From the NCBI RefSeq assembly GCF_036370855.1, contig NC_088099.1:29098501-29162500 (forward strand): 64,000 nt of DNA. Reading direction: 5' to 3'. This document shows positions 1 through 12,800 of this stretch, in pieces. The stretch comes from Dromaius novaehollandiae (lineage: Eukaryota > Chordata > Aves > Casuariiformes > Dromaiidae). The position numbers and the translations under genes are program-made. How positions within the stretch are numbered: the first letter of the stretch is position 1; the number at the start of each line of letters is the position of its first letter. The notes under the pieces were generated by a model that saw only the letters and a program-made list of their open reading frames with translations, did not search any database and was not told where the DNA came from.

Positions 1-2929
1 CAGCCTAGCTTAGGAGGACACAGAGGGATCAAGTTCTCTGCTGCCGTGCAGTCACTTTTGGAATTCCTGAGATAATATGTGCCTAATACCGCTATAACCA
101 GCCATGCAGGGGGCATCACCCTCGTGTCTTCTGGAGACACACTGCCTCTGCTGCTGGGGAATTAGAAAAACTGGACTTGGCTGAAGCTGAAAAGACACAG
201 GAGGAGCAACTGTCCTGCTTGAGATTTTGATCAGTCCTATATGGCATGGGTTAACACAGTCCCCAAGTTGCAGTATCTGCAAAAAAATAAAAATTGCAAA
301 CAAGGAGACAGGGTGCAGGCAGGCGAAGCCCCCAAAACCACAGCAGCAGACCTCAACTCCAATTCTATCAAAGCTTGGGGGCCTTCCTCTTGTCCCCCAG
401 GGAGACAAGAGCCTCTCCCATGTGTTTTGGGTCTCGTGCAGCACCAGGTAGATGCTGCTCTCCAGCAGCGCAAAGGGGGCTGCAGCATCAGCCCGTGGAG
501 AAATCCAGGGGTGGGGGACCCAGTCATGGACATGGCAGACCTAAGCTTTGGTCCCCATGCCGCTTTTTAAGGGCATTGTTTTCCTTGCGCCTCGTCTCCC
601 TGTCTGCAGACAGTTTTATGGTGATTCCCTGCATTGCACAAACATGGTGAAGTCTTTGGACTACTTGAATAGCCCCGGCCAGTGGTCAACTAAGTTCTGC
701 AAATAGCGTTTCTGAATTGACAACCATTTGGTGCGGCTCTACATTAAAATATAGTATGTAAAGCAGTGCAAAGAGGGAGTGCTGGTACAAATCGCCACCG
801 GAGGCACTACATCAAAATCTTAAGGGAGAAAGTTATTCTTCAGCCATTTTACATGGCTTGCCCCGTACAGAGAGCTTTACAATGACAAATTGTTTTTCCT
901 GCAAATGTCAATAAGTGGCCAGCCTTTCAAGTGCAGATAGACATCTTGCCAGTTTGTTTTTGCACAGACAGAAAGAGGCAAGGCTCTGCTAGCAAAACCC
1001 ATGGCAAGCTATTGACTGGAGTGCTTGCTGCAGCATTTCATATGGCTTCAACCTTTTTTCAATATCAAATTTTAATAGGGCAGTAATTGTGGGGGTGTTG
1101 GCCAGACCGCAGCTGTTACAAACAGCATCAGCACTTTCAGTAGATACAGCAGGAGACGTTCCAAGGAATTTCCCAACAGATAAGTCATTTCAAGATGAAT
1201 TTGGGATGCAAAAGCCATTATTTCAACAACTGTTTTCCTTGAGGGGGTGGGACATCGTTGAGATTTCCTCCCAGCTGTCACCCTATAGTCAGCCATCTGA
1301 ACGAAGGCTCTGAACAGCTATAATTGCTCATTTTGCCTCAAAAAATGGGCACATTTTGAACGCCTGGGGCCAGATGCACAAAAATGTCCGGATGCCTAAC
1401 TGGCACTGGCTGGAATGGTGCTACCTGCTCACTCTGCCTGGGCACCATGGCCCCGCATCGCCCACGGCTCTGCCGCCCTCATTTCTGAGATGGCTGCGGG
1501 GATCCGCACTGCACCGGGGCCAGGGAGAGCGGCCGCGCTGGCCCCGCAATGCCACCCTGCACAAGGCTCTGCAAGGGAGTAATTCTGACTCTTTTTTTTT
1601 ATTTTAGTGGAAATTAAAGCTTGGCTTTGGTCCATCTCTGAGAGGTGAGGTGCATGCTCCGGCCTTAAGAAGGGCCTTGCTGAACCCTCTGTCAGCAAGG
1701 AGTAGCTGTGCCTGTGGGGCTTGCTTTAGCCGAAGAGACACACCGCCATGAAGCAGGATAAAGGGGTGCACGCAGCCACGATCCCCCTGGGAGGAAAGCA
1801 GGTTCTCTCCCTGCAAGTAGCCAAATGCAGTTGCAGGCACCTCTGTCCTTTGAGGGGGATCAACTGAAGATTCAGGCAAAGCGCTGCACACCTTATTTAA
1901 CAGGGTGTAGGGTGAGGGAAGGATGACCGTCCCAGCCTCAGCCCAAATGAGAAAAGCTGTGTGTGTGGTCTCTGGCTCAAAATGCACCAGGAACCAGGCT
2001 AGGTTTCATGCCCTAGCCTGCACAACGACCAAACTTGCCATCACCACAGGATAAAAACTGCAAACACTTCCAAGTCTCCAGGTCCCGTTCGACTTTCTAG
2101 TTGTGTCAGTATGTTAGAGGACTCCTAGTATTTCCATAGTGAGAGACTGATACTTATCCGTTTGCTAAGCAAGGCAAATGCTTATCTCCGGGTAATAGAC
2201 ACATTATAGTAAGGCGTTTCCTTTTCTTTAAAGGCTGCTGCTTCATATGGGTTGGCGTGCTTTCTACCGGCTGTCCAGCCAACTCCATTTTTTAAGAAAC
2301 ACCTGAATTAAGCGAATCTACATTCATGCGTTCACTGTGGTTGCTGCCCCGCGCTAGGGCACAAGGCCTGCAGCCATTCCCATGAGGTACCACACAGCAA
2401 AACCGCAGCTCCAGCAGGCACAAATTTTTACTTTTGATACTTGCTCTCTCTGGGGCACTCGTGAGCAATCTTTGCAGTACTGCCGAAGGTGGTAAGCAAG
2501 GGGAGCAAGCCAAGGGAAGCAGGTGCTCTTCTCTTGCCTGGTGATTTGAAGTAGTATAGGCAGAGCTGGAATATATCTGAAGCACAGTCATTATATTTCC
2601 ATAACTTTATCTACAGAGGACATAGGAGTTACAATGCAATCAGCACTATACAGTTTAAAGTGTAACTGAAATGCATTATAAAGTCAGCTGCGGCAAAGAA
2701 CATATGGTACAGCTTGCCACCCTGCTATAGTATTTCTTCAAAAGACATTTTTCTTACAAAAACTAAGACATTATCAGTCAAATTGTAAGTAACCCATTTC
2801 CATTTATAGTGTACAGTCTACCCTCTGAGTCACACACAAGATCGGCAGTAACAGCTGTGAGACTTCTAAAACTTCTTTCTTTTTTCCCCCCACCCTTTTT
2901 ACGTTCTTGAATCCGAAAATGTTTCTGCT
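1..2929. other. non-coding stretch, no gene recognised
   Basis: No reading frame here has protein-like composition together with splice signals, and overlapping short ORFs lie on both strands, as expected by chance. A modest GC-rich patch sits at about 1,425-1,570 with scattered CpG, too short to call a CpG island. A short T run is present near 1,591-1,600. I see no recognisable transposon. If the minus-strand donor at 2,999 is real, this stretch would be the first intron of a gene running off the left edge, but nothing inside it supports that independently. Confidence 0.6.
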
Positions 2930-3190
2930 CGAGTGGCAGTGGCTAGGCTTCGCTCCCCTCCGGTTTGCCAGCTGAGCATGGCGGTGGCGGGGGCTCACCG
3001 TCTGCGGGCTGCCGCATGCAGCTCAGCTGCCTTCAGGCGCGGTGCGCTTGTCCCGGCCAGCATCCCGTGCTGGGGACTGGCGGACTGTGTGGTGCCTCGG
3101 TGTTTCTCCTCAGCCAGGGCACGTAACGGATATCCTGCTGCTAAGTGCAGCTTAAGACAGGAAGCGTTTCTGCTGTGGCGGGGCTGCCTT
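2930..3190. promoter_or_regulatory. small CpG-rich patch, candidate promoter/first exon
   Basis: Roughly 20 CpG dinucleotides fall within about 250 bp at around 60% GC, close to the number expected without CpG loss, while the flanks are CpG-poor. The motif ATGGCGGTGGC near 2,978 resembles a YY1 site of the kind found at start codons of many housekeeping genes. No TATA box is evident. The patch offers candidate transcripts both ways: a plus-strand ATG in a strong Kozak context at 2,978, and a minus-strand splice donor (ACG|GTGAGC) at 2,999. It could instead be a retained GC-rich unique sequence without promoter activity. Confidence 0.4.
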
Positions 3191-3199
3191 AGTGCATAA
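2978..3199 (+). CDS. hypothetical 73-aa ORF with mitochondrial-presequence-like start
   Basis: The ORF begins at an ATG with A at -3 and G at +4, and the same frame is open back to 2,933. The peptide starts MAVAGAHRLRAAACSSAAFR. It is rich in Ala, Arg and Ser with almost no acidic residues, and contains RCFSSARARNG around residues 40-50, which is typical of mitochondrial targeting presequences. No downstream domain follows and the frame closes at 3,197-3,199. I found no strong plus-strand donor, only weak GTAACG and GTGCAG candidates, so continuation into a spliced protein is not shown. It could be exon 1 of a mitochondrial protein, a decayed retrocopy of one, or chance in a GC-rich patch. 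No known protein is recognised. Confidence 0.2.
   Translation: MAVAGAHRLRAAACSSAAFRRGALVPASIPCWGLADCVVPRCFSSARARNGYPAAKCSLRQEAFLLWRGCLSA
2999..3170 (-). other. candidate first exon on the minus strand
   Basis: Read on the minus strand, the CpG patch ends with GCAGACG|GTGAGCC, a near-consensus splice donor whose last exonic base is 2,999. A transcript starting inside the patch would be spliced here and continue leftwards beyond the window edge. A minus frame is open across it (stop within the donor, 2,995-2,997), but its peptide is not recognisable, so the exon may be untranslated. The 5' boundary given is arbitrary. This competes with, or coexists with, the plus-strand ORF in the same patch. 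Confidence 0.22.
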
Positions 3200-6100
3200 A
3201 ACCCCTTGGGGATTTGGGGGAAGTCCCCTGAAACCATGAATGATTTACCAATGTTACTGAATCCTTCCCTCTATCAACCCATCCCTCTACCACCTGGAAG
3301 AACCAAGTGTCCCTTCCCTCTCAAGAGCAGTAATGCACTTTGTCATGCTTAGACTTGGGCACCTCTTGATGCAGTACTGCTCTCATATATAGCATGTTTG
3401 GTGTTTGTTCTCATTTCAATATGTTTTCTTTTAGACGCCACTCTCAAAGATTTCCCTGCAAAGAAAAAGGGCCAAGGTTATTTCCTTAGGGAAGGAGGGC
3501 AAGAAGAATGTCAGAAAACTATTTAAGCAAATAAATAACACTCTGAATTGTCAGAAAAGTATTGAAGCAGAGCAGATGGGCTGTGTTTGCAAGCTCATTT
3601 GCATCATGAATACTTTGGCATTGCCCAGATTTTGCATAAGCCTTCGCTTTAATATTTTGTTATTGTGCAATGGTTTTTGTGATCCCTTATACACACATGC
3701 ACTCTTTTCAAACAGATCAAATTCAGAACTAGCGCAAGCTGATGCAGCTACAATAAAAATGGATTTTTCAGTATGTTCAAGAGACTTGAGACAGAGCATG
3801 CAACTGTCAGCTATAGCCCTAGAGCTGCATCCTATAGGGTGTATTTAAAAAAGAGGTTAAGCTGCACTTTTTATCCAACCTTCTCTCCTTTGAGCAATGC
3901 CAGGGTCTGAACCTTCAGTCCCACCTCATTTGGAGAGGGGGGAAAACTACTGAAGAAAAGTCATTTCCTGTTTAAAATGTTGAAATAATCCTTGGTGTAG
4001 GAAAAACGTTATGGAGTCCATACTATTTCATTGTCAGGGTGAAAAACTATGAAGATGCATCCAAAAGAAGCCTTCAAATTGGTATTGCAACAATTTGCTG
4101 ACTCCATCTTTGGGCGTCTCTCTCTGAATCAGCAGAATGAAGTTCCTGTATAATATCAGCATGGCCAAAATAGGATGTCCAAAGCTGGAAAATGAGCGGC
4201 GTGCTCTGACCTCATCAAAGACTCCAGTACTGCCAACACTACACTCACAAGTGATATATCCATCCACAATGCATAACTGATAAATATAGAGAGGTCCAGG
4301 ATTGCAGGAGAGCCTTTGAGTACAGCACAGTTACTCAAATGACAAATACCTGGGGACTAGAAAGTGTGTAAAAAGGAGTATGAGAGGTGTTGAAAATGTT
4401 CAGTGTCGTACAAAGCTGACCACTGGGTGAACTTTCTTTCAGTGCTTGAACCTGAAGCAGACATGAGAATCTTCCATCATCCAAGAATTGTGGATTTACT
4501 GCAAGTGGGCACACCAAAACTTTGGATCTTGATCCCCTCTTTATCATTATTGGTTTTTAGATCACATTAAACATCACCAGAGAGATGAGCTCCATCAACA
4601 GCTGCACACATTTACCTTCATGCTTTTAAAAAGTCTGCTTAAAATGATCTGGAAGCAGACAGTAAAGTGACCCACAGTCTTTCAGCTTGTTTACTTTCTC
4701 CATCAGCCTCTGGATAAGCAGGGTGGATGAAGAAAGCCGCATGTTGCATGCTCTGCCCTTCTCTGCAGCATGCCCTTAGCTGCTTGCTGTGCCCACACTT
4801 TAAACTGCTTCAGCGCTCCCCATTAGAGAGCCATGCAGCCTGCTCTGCTAAAGAGTAATGATTGCAACACACCTTGCTGAAGCTATCCATTTATTTTTGT
4901 TAAGAAAGTACTCAGTGACAAACTTGGCTGCTTCTCAATACAGAAGCAAGGATTTCGAAATGTAATTCACTGATTGGTGAGGCTCCCGAATAAAAAAAAA
5001 ATCCTTCCTTACCGGAGCAAGGGATGTCCAGTCTTCATGTTATCAGGCTTTTAAGTTCTCCAGAGGTAGCTGTCAATGAAGCTGGGAAATGCTTTTTGCA
5101 CTTGCTGTGAGTAGAGCTGCATGGACTTTAGGATCATCTCCTTACACGAGCTACTTTCATCTGGATAAAAACATAGTTGGCTGCAAAGCCCCAGCCCTGG
5201 ATTTAAGATCTCAAGTCTCAAATGAGATCGTGTCAGCTTTGTACAAATGAATTGGCACCTGGATTTGACTGCAGATGAGGAAGAAAACTGCAGAAGGAAC
5301 CACGGGCTGAACTATGCACATGAATCAATAGAGAAAATAAAGCCTAAAACAAAAGTTTCACCATTGCCCCCTCTTCATGGGACCCATGAGGAGCAGCCAT
5401 TAGGCAGATTCCTGACACATTCAGTGAAAAAGTGAAGGCCAAAGCTCACACATGCAAATTCTACCTGCCTATGGCAGCTTTGTAGCAACCTGGACAGTCT
5501 GCTGCTTGGTAGGCTTGCATCACAGAAACCGCCGGAGAGGTGAGAGAATTTATCTGAAATCTATCCAGCGATGGGACGAGGACATTGGGATAGAGGCTTT
5601 CACTCCTGGCTGACTTGTTTTCCAGGTTCTAATACCTCAGGTGATCTCTCCCTGATTTGGAAGTGTAACCGGCATATTTCTGTTTGCAGACTTTTGCATA
5701 TACGTCCTCCACAAGACTGTTCTCAATTATTTCTTCTCTCACAAAGGAAGGTAGACAATCAAATGAATAAAGCTATTTTGTGGAAAGTATTTTTAATTGA
5801 AATATTTGCTGCTGTTTTTACCGTTAGATTAAGACAGCAGACCTTGATTAGCCAAGAACAGGTTAAGTTTGTTTATATTTGCAGTATGGGGGTAAGAGGG
5901 GTAACTACAAAAAGAGAAGAAAAAGATATTGCAGGTCCTGGAGGGCTTGCCAATCAGGCATGGGGAGAACGTTTGCACTGCTATTGACACATTTAAGTAG
6001 ATGCATGAAACGAAAGCAGCCCCCACTGTAAATACACTTGTCATGCACAAAGACTTCCACTTGCACAGCCTCCTTTGGTTTGGAAACAAAAAAGCCATAC

Positions 6101-9100
6101 TTGCAAAAAGTTCCTCTTCATATTGAAAACACCCATTTGTGCTCAGACCTTGCAACTCTAGTGACACAAAACCAAACAAACATACAAAAAGCCTTTTAAT
6201 GTCATCCCTCAACGTTAAATCTTTATCCGAGCTTTTGTGGCTTGCTAGCTTGTGACTAGTGTATTTTCTTTCAGATGAATAGACTTTGAGGGATTTATAC
6301 CACATGAGAATCTGAGCCTGTGAGTTTTTACTTAGTCTCTGTGATCGTCATGGAGAGAGGGGCTTTATTCTCTTCTGTAAAGTATTTTGTAGCTAGGTAT
6401 GGTGCAATCATGCAAAGGTTTGGCACAGCGCTCTGTTCCCTGGTCATACCCAGCCAGGCTGTGCTGGTATTCGCAGATAAAACCCGGGAACAGGAGGTTC
6501 TGCTTCACTCTCGTGAGAGGCGTCTTTCCTTCTCTTTTCCTTTCGTGTCCTCCCCCCACCCCCCACCCCGTAGCAGACCGAAGATGTGCTCATTTCCCAT
6601 TCCTGCCTACTGAACTATTCATTGAAAATGTTCCACTGGTATCTTCTTGTCTGCCAGGGAGCTCATAATCCACCAATTCCTCCTCCGTCTTGAGTTGCAA
6701 CCAGAGCAATTAGCAACCCATTGAAGACATCCACACGCCAGTCACGGTGAGGTGAGGACACGGGTGTAAGTGAGGGGCTGGCCCTGGCCGACCTGCCCCT
6801 CCTGCCAAAAGCGCATGGGCTAGGGTTTGTTGTAAGGGACAAAATCTCCTATGGCAAGAAAGTGGGGGTTGGGTGGTCAGAATAAGAGTTTTCCATTGAT
6901 GACAGTAAAATTGGTGAAATCAGTGCATTGGCTAAAACTGATTTCAGTGGCAGCAAGATGGAGCCTCTTCCCTCCCAGGCTCTGTTACAGTCTTGGCTTG
7001 AAAGGTGAGATAAACTTTTGCTGTGGGTGCTCAGAAAAGCTGCTCTGGAAAGGTTTTTCAACCTCCCAGATGTGTCAGGCTTCCCCCCCCCCCCCCCCCC
7101 CCCCGCATGTAACAACCCCCTTTTTTTGCCGGAAAGGAACTGAAGGGGAATGTGAGGGGCTGTTGGGGGGCATCGATTGCTTCCCTCTGCTGCTTTGAAA
7201 ACAATCAAAAAATGGCAAGAAGATGGCAGTGGAGAGCACTGCAGCAGGGCCAGGCCGCCTGTGGTACAGCGGTACCTCTTCCCTTCAGCAGACTTCGTTG
7301 GTTTATCTACGGGCATCTCATAGCTGCTGCCCTTCAGGACCAACGCACTCTGCTGTTGCAATCCCATCTTCTGCTCCTAAAAAACCCTCATTATTGCTGT
7401 TAAGAAAAGGGCATACAATTCCCCTCTGCCAGCGCGCTGGCCCCTTCTCCAAGGGAAAAGGTGCCGCACCATGATCCCTCCCAGCCCACTGCCTGCGCTG
7501 GTGATTGCCTAGCCAACATGTAACGCGACATGATGCCTGACCCGAGTGGAAGGTCGACACAAGCAGCCTCCGTATAAACACTTCTCATGGAAAACAGGTA
7601 CATGCATTTCTTATTCTGTCTTCCAATCTGCACCAGGGGCTTCACAGGTCAGGACCAGAGCAATTGATCACCGCTCCTCACCCTATCCCTTACCTTCCCA
7701 ATATATTGGAGATTCCCTCCTGCACTTTTGGGCTCTGCTTCACTAATGTCTCCGGAAAGATAAGCTGTTGAGAAAGAATGTGAGAATTATTAAATCAATA
7801 AACACTGCTAACCTTTCAACTGCGTCCGTCAAAAGTGATCTTCTTGCCATTGCAGCAACTGTGTGCTCTAGCAGATTGAAAGCAGTGTTCTTGCTGCATA
7901 TGTCAAACAAGATAGGAAAAAACATGCTTTTTCTATCAAGAGAACAGGGGTGTCCACTGAGGCTCATAGTGGATTCTTCCAAAGCCCCAAGTCTAAAAGG
8001 CTTTGCATCATTAAAGGGAAACACATGCCCCAAACCCATAGCTTTCTGTAGGAAATTCTCCCACATATATCCAGCTATTGTTGCAGAGGGAAAAGCTAAC
8101 ATGCTCATATATAGCTCAACAAAAATATATGGCCAATGCGTAAAATTATTTTAACGAGTTTTGGTAGCTTTTCTGTGGGCCAAGTGATTTCCTGAGTACA
8201 AAGCCTTTGCTTTTTTTTTTTTCAGAATCAGCTGCTGGAAATCAGAATGCAGAAATCTAGCATGTGCTGGAGTTTAAGCCTGCAGGGAGATCCAGTGAGC
8301 TTGTTAGGTGTCTTTCAAGTGTTTAACAGTGAGATGATGACTAAACATTTTGCAGTTCTTCTGAAGGCCAAGGTCTCCGATAAGCACATAGAGGCACAGC
8401 TTTTTATGAATATCAGTCAGAGTTGCATGTGCTTATCTCATTATGTGTTTTCAGGGAGGCTTTTCCTGGTCTTCACAAGAGGTGTCTGTTCTCAAAGCAA
8501 AATACGCAACGTGGAGCTGTAGTAAAGGCCAGAGAAAAGACTTTTGCTCATTCAGGAAATCTTTCCCTCCTGCAAACATCAACATGTTTACTCAGCTTCC
8601 TGGTAGACACATGAATGATTTGTTAACAGGTCTTGTCTCTTGTATTAGGAAAACATGATATAATTTTTATCTAAAGAGCATCACTGTTTTGCATGCCTGC
8701 AAGAATGAAAAAGACTGTCCAAAAGCTATTTCCTGCTAATAATAGTATATATTCTCCTTACATCTCCTTACAGTATGCTCACTGTTTAAAACACAGAGTG
8801 AAAATATTTCCGTGTTTAACAATATCCCAGAAATGTTTATTTTAAGCTGTTGTGAGGGCCACCCAGATCATTCTAAAGCCTACACTATAGCTTTTATCGG
8901 AGAAGTGTTACTCTGAAACATCTTTATCTTGCCGTTTGAATGAGCCAGATTCAGATTTTTTGTCTCCACGTATGTGTTGTACCAGTGAGCTTCCCAGCAA
9001 CTGAAGTAGAGTGATTTTAGGGAAGAGATTTATCAAAGCTAATCCTTTTGGGGAAAAGTACATTGAAATCCACTGCAGCTCTAAATGGTATTCTTGGATG

Positions 9101-9660
9101 TAAGTTTTAGTAAGAAGTATTTGGTGGGGTTTTTTTTCCCTCACACGTACTGAGGAGCAAGCAAAAGAAAATTCCTCAATCTGTTTATTCTGGAAGAGCT
9201 AGCAACATGAGAGTAATGTACACAGTGAACAACAGTGTAACGCAGAACATCATTTACATTACAAGTAGTGTCTTTCCAGCATCTGTTGCTACAAACTGCA
9301 ATGTACTAAACTGATTCACTTTCCCTGGCTTGGCCTGGCTACAGAAACACATTTATATGACTTAGCACAGTAACTCCTCAAGACATCTTAACAACAAAAA
9401 GATGTATCAAGCCCTTAGTCATATCCTGCGCACCTCACAAATAAAAGCGTTTTAGTTCCACAAGCCAGACCAAATAAGCAATAATTTGTTAAATTGGTGA
9501 AACATCCAATAAAATGGATTAGCAATTTCAAAGTAATGTAAGCATGCCAGATGTTTCCAATGCTCATTTGTGATAAGTTAATGGAGAAAGTTGCAGAGAG
9601 CCCCTGCTGAATCTCGGTTCGGCTTGGCTAAGCCATCAGGGCCACAGCTCAAAGTGCATC
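3200..9660. other. non-coding stretch, no gene recognised
   Basis: Short ORFs on both strands show no family signatures. A 413-bp open stretch (3,436-3,848, plus) follows a good acceptor-like sequence but looks random and has an open antisense frame. Overlapping ORFs on opposite strands at 7,743-8,154 are likewise unrecognised. A 22-base C run lies at 7,083-7,104. A T run lies near 8,211-8,222. No LINE relic is clear here. The stretch is compatible with intergenic or intronic DNA. Confidence 0.6.
7083..7104. repeat. poly-C tract (22 bases)
   Basis: An uninterrupted run of C sits between TT and GCATG. Tracts of this length are unstable and are often mis-sized by sequencing. On the minus strand it is a G run with quadruplex potential. 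Confidence 0.95.
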
Positions 9661-9662
9661 CT

Positions 9663-9806
9663 TTATTCCAGGAAGCTCACGCAGCAGTTCCGTCCCTCTA
9701 GGTAGTTTATGGGGTCTCCATCACTGTCATACACTTGAGCCTCCTCCAAGTATTTTAATACAGAAGTAGCAATAACAAAATACTCCCTCTTTCCTCCCGT
9801 GACCAT
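9663..9806 (-). CDS. candidate terminal coding exon, unidentified protein
   Basis: Read on the minus strand, a pyrimidine-rich acceptor (CTGTCTCCTACAG) is followed in frame by 47 codons and a TAA stop. The peptide includes GGKREYFVIATSVLKYLEEA (residues 4-23), DSDGDPINYLEG (residues 27-38) and a C-terminal NCCVSFLE. The composition is balanced and protein-like, with a predicted helix followed by an acidic turn. The stop overlaps an AATAAA hexamer (9,662-9,667), which could be a polyadenylation signal but sits unusually close. The first codon after the acceptor is ATG, so it could be a start or an internal Met. Another minus frame is also open across much of the exon, which weakens the case. 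I do not recognise the family and found no partner exon upstream (higher coordinates). Confidence 0.27.
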   Translation of the reverse strand: MVTGGKREYFVIATSVLKYLEEAQVYDSDGDPINYLEGRNCCVSFLE

Positions 9807-12800
9807 CTGTAGGAGACAGCGCCGGTATACGTGCCTGCCTTACTGGGAGAAAGCCAAACGCAGCACAACTGCTGCAAAGTGTTCGAGGCCAGCTCCTGGC
9901 CGGCACCTGGGAATGGCACTTCCTCTGAATGGTGGGGAGGAGCGAGTGTGGGAAGAAGCGCCACGGAAGGCAAAGCTCATGGAGACCTGGGTTGCTAAGC
10001 AGGTGGGCTGCTGTGGGCTTTTTTTTTTTTTTCCCCACTGGTTGAGTGTTTTTCAAATCTTCAGAGGATTTTCTGCATTCAATTCTGCCACAGGTATCTA
10101 TAAAAGGATCTTTGGAGGCCATTTGAATCACCTGGGAAATCAGAGACCCTGGAAAAGGGACGAAAAGGAGATGGGACACAAGCAGGATGGGCAACAGTGG
10201 GCACTTACCTTGTCAGTAATTCCTGTCTCACACATGAGGTGCTTGAGTGCTCAGTCCCCACCTCAATGGCAGGTACTTGTGTCCACCCTGTCCTCAGCGA
10301 TAAAGTCCCCGAGACCATTAGCGTCATCCTTTGAGACCCTTTCCCGGAGCTAACTTCACGAACACCTTTCCAAGCTCAGGTTCGGTGACATTTTTCCCAA
10401 ACTATTGCCTCTCTGGTGTACCAGATGCCCTCTCACAGATACAAAATGGAATAACTCGTCAAGTCCATCGGCTTTGCGGTCTCGGAGTGGAGGGGCTCAT
10501 TGTGCAGAGCGGAAGTCACAGATTGCTTTATCTCAGACCGAAACCTTTCAAAACCTGCCAAGCAGCAGCACCTCTAGAGAATCCCCTTCAAACATGAGAA
10601 CAGCCAGAGCTACGTGCAAAGCTGCAATAAGAAACGGAGACTGAGAGTTGTATAATATTTACATTTAATACAATCCACTGACATCTGACATTTTTCTGGT
10701 AAATTTTACTTGGGCCATAAACACTTCTGAAACACTAAGTAAATTTTAACTGCTCTGAAGAGCTTTTATGCTGGCGGTATCTGTTGTGAAAGTGCAGTGA
10801 AATATTTTGCTGTCTTCCTCCCAAACCTCATCCAGCTGGTTCTGTCACAGATTTGGGAACTTCTGTGGGACTTCTTATGCATCCTCTCTACGCTGATGCT
10901 GCCAATGTAGCCCCTTTTCTTGGTGTGGTTTTCCCCGCTCTCACTGCCACATCGGTTGCAAACAGAACAGATGTGGCGCATTCATGTGCAGCAAATCCAG
11001 CTTCCCTGAGCTCGGATCCTCAGAAGAAGCTAAATCCCCATTCGGTGGGGAAGTTGGTTGCTTTATACAAACTTTCAGTTCTTGTCTCTGTTGATTTTAC
11101 ATTCTCTTTCAGTGATTTGATTCCAATGATTTTACATCGCCTTTTTGTGATTTGTACACAGCCGCCCTGTGGACCTAACGGTGTCACAAATAGACATCTT
11201 TTAAAATGCAATAAAAATTCAAAAATGGGGAAATAAAATTAATAGCTGAATGATCAGTCAACCTCTGGTAATGAAGCAGAGAGCAGATAGACAATGAAAA
11301 ACTGAGCAGAATGCGATGGCTCCAGCCTTTGTCTGGAACCTCTGTCCCCAAAACCTTGGAAGAAGTCCAGTGGAAAGTGTGCTGTCTGAAACAGTATCCT
11401 GCCCCGAAGTTTGGACCAATTTGTGCTGTGCAGCCTATTAACTTTTTGCTAATCCTCCCCACATTATTTTACATCTTGCCTTCCATCATGAAGAAAGAGG
11501 GCTTCTTCCAGTGCCCCAGTGGCTAATACGGAGCTGCCCTTTGAAACAGGAGTGCTTGAGTTACAGCCAGGTGCAGGCCTTAATGGGCTTGGGTTATGCT
11601 GCCAAGACATAATTGCCCTAAATCAGTCTGAGCCCACATGGAGACAGTTCACTGTGTTTTGAAGTCCATTTGCCCTTATTGCTTGTTCAGCTTCTTAATG
11701 AATTAATGATAAGATAGCATGGTGAATGTGTAATACAGTGATCACCCCAAAATCCTGAACTAATGAGTCAATACTGCACTTATCCACTCTGACTACTGGA
11801 AAAAAAAAAAGGAATATAGATAAAGCTGAATGCAGAGTGAGCCCTGGAAATCTCCTCTTTTTCCAAAGATTTCTTTTCTGCTGCCAATGCCAGGGAAAAG
11901 AGTCTTTAGATTCTGCATCTTTAAGGGCCGTGGGGGCTGGTTTGCAGAAGTACCCGTCAACTCTGCACCTGACTGCCGTACTCCCTGTCTTGCTGTTTAT
12001 CTGCTTGGGCGTGTTTTTATTTGTGCCTACCAATGTTTTTCAAGTGCCTTTCTTGAATGAAATGTGCTACATTAACAAAAATCTGCAGGAGGACTACAGA
12101 GGGACCTGAATACCTTTCCTTGTGTCAGGCAGGCTCTGGGAAACGGATACTTAGTGGTCTGAAGACTAGAAAATACACCCGCTATGGAGCAACCCTTGGA
12201 AAGTTGTTGGGCTGGCCTGCCAATGAAAGAACCACACACAGCTTTGTGCGCTGACAGCAGCTCCCTTCGAGCTGCCTGAGTCTTGGCAGGGTTTTCTCCC
12301 CTCCACCCCTCTGATTAGTGCATTATAACTGCTTGACAAATCACTATAGCTCTGTTGACACATTGATGCTGCTGCTTTCTTCTCAGCCAGTCAAGAGGAT
12401 CCTGTTTGCTGATAAAGGATGCTTTTGGGCATTGGAATCACCAAACAATACAAACGTCATCTTGTAACAGTGAAAAAGTTAGATATTCACACAGAGGCTA
12501 TCATCCCTTTGAAGCTCACATCCTCATATTCATTTTGCTCTATCTCCTTCTTTTTCACATTAGAATTTAGAGGGAGGAAAACTCAGATCAAAAGGGCAAA
12601 GAGGTAAAAATCACTGCCCTGGCTTTTCTTCTTTACTTAGTGCAGATTAAGCCAATGAATAGTTTCTACCACCTGGTGATTAGAGCAGTGAACTATCTTT
12701 ACCTGACTAGCTCTCACAGCATATCTTGTTCCTGTCCTTGTCATTGGTATAAGACAGGGTATGGTCTGACCTGTGTCAGCTGGCTACAGTCTCAGTAGGA

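Noticed and set aside
5829-6305. 158-aa minus ORF
   Set aside because: No start context, domain or splice support. An overlapping 138-aa plus ORF (5,571-5,987) is equally open.
7743-8154. Overlapping 121-aa (minus) and 128-aa (plus) ORFs
   Set aside because: Neither resembles a known family, and mutual openness on opposite strands suggests chance.
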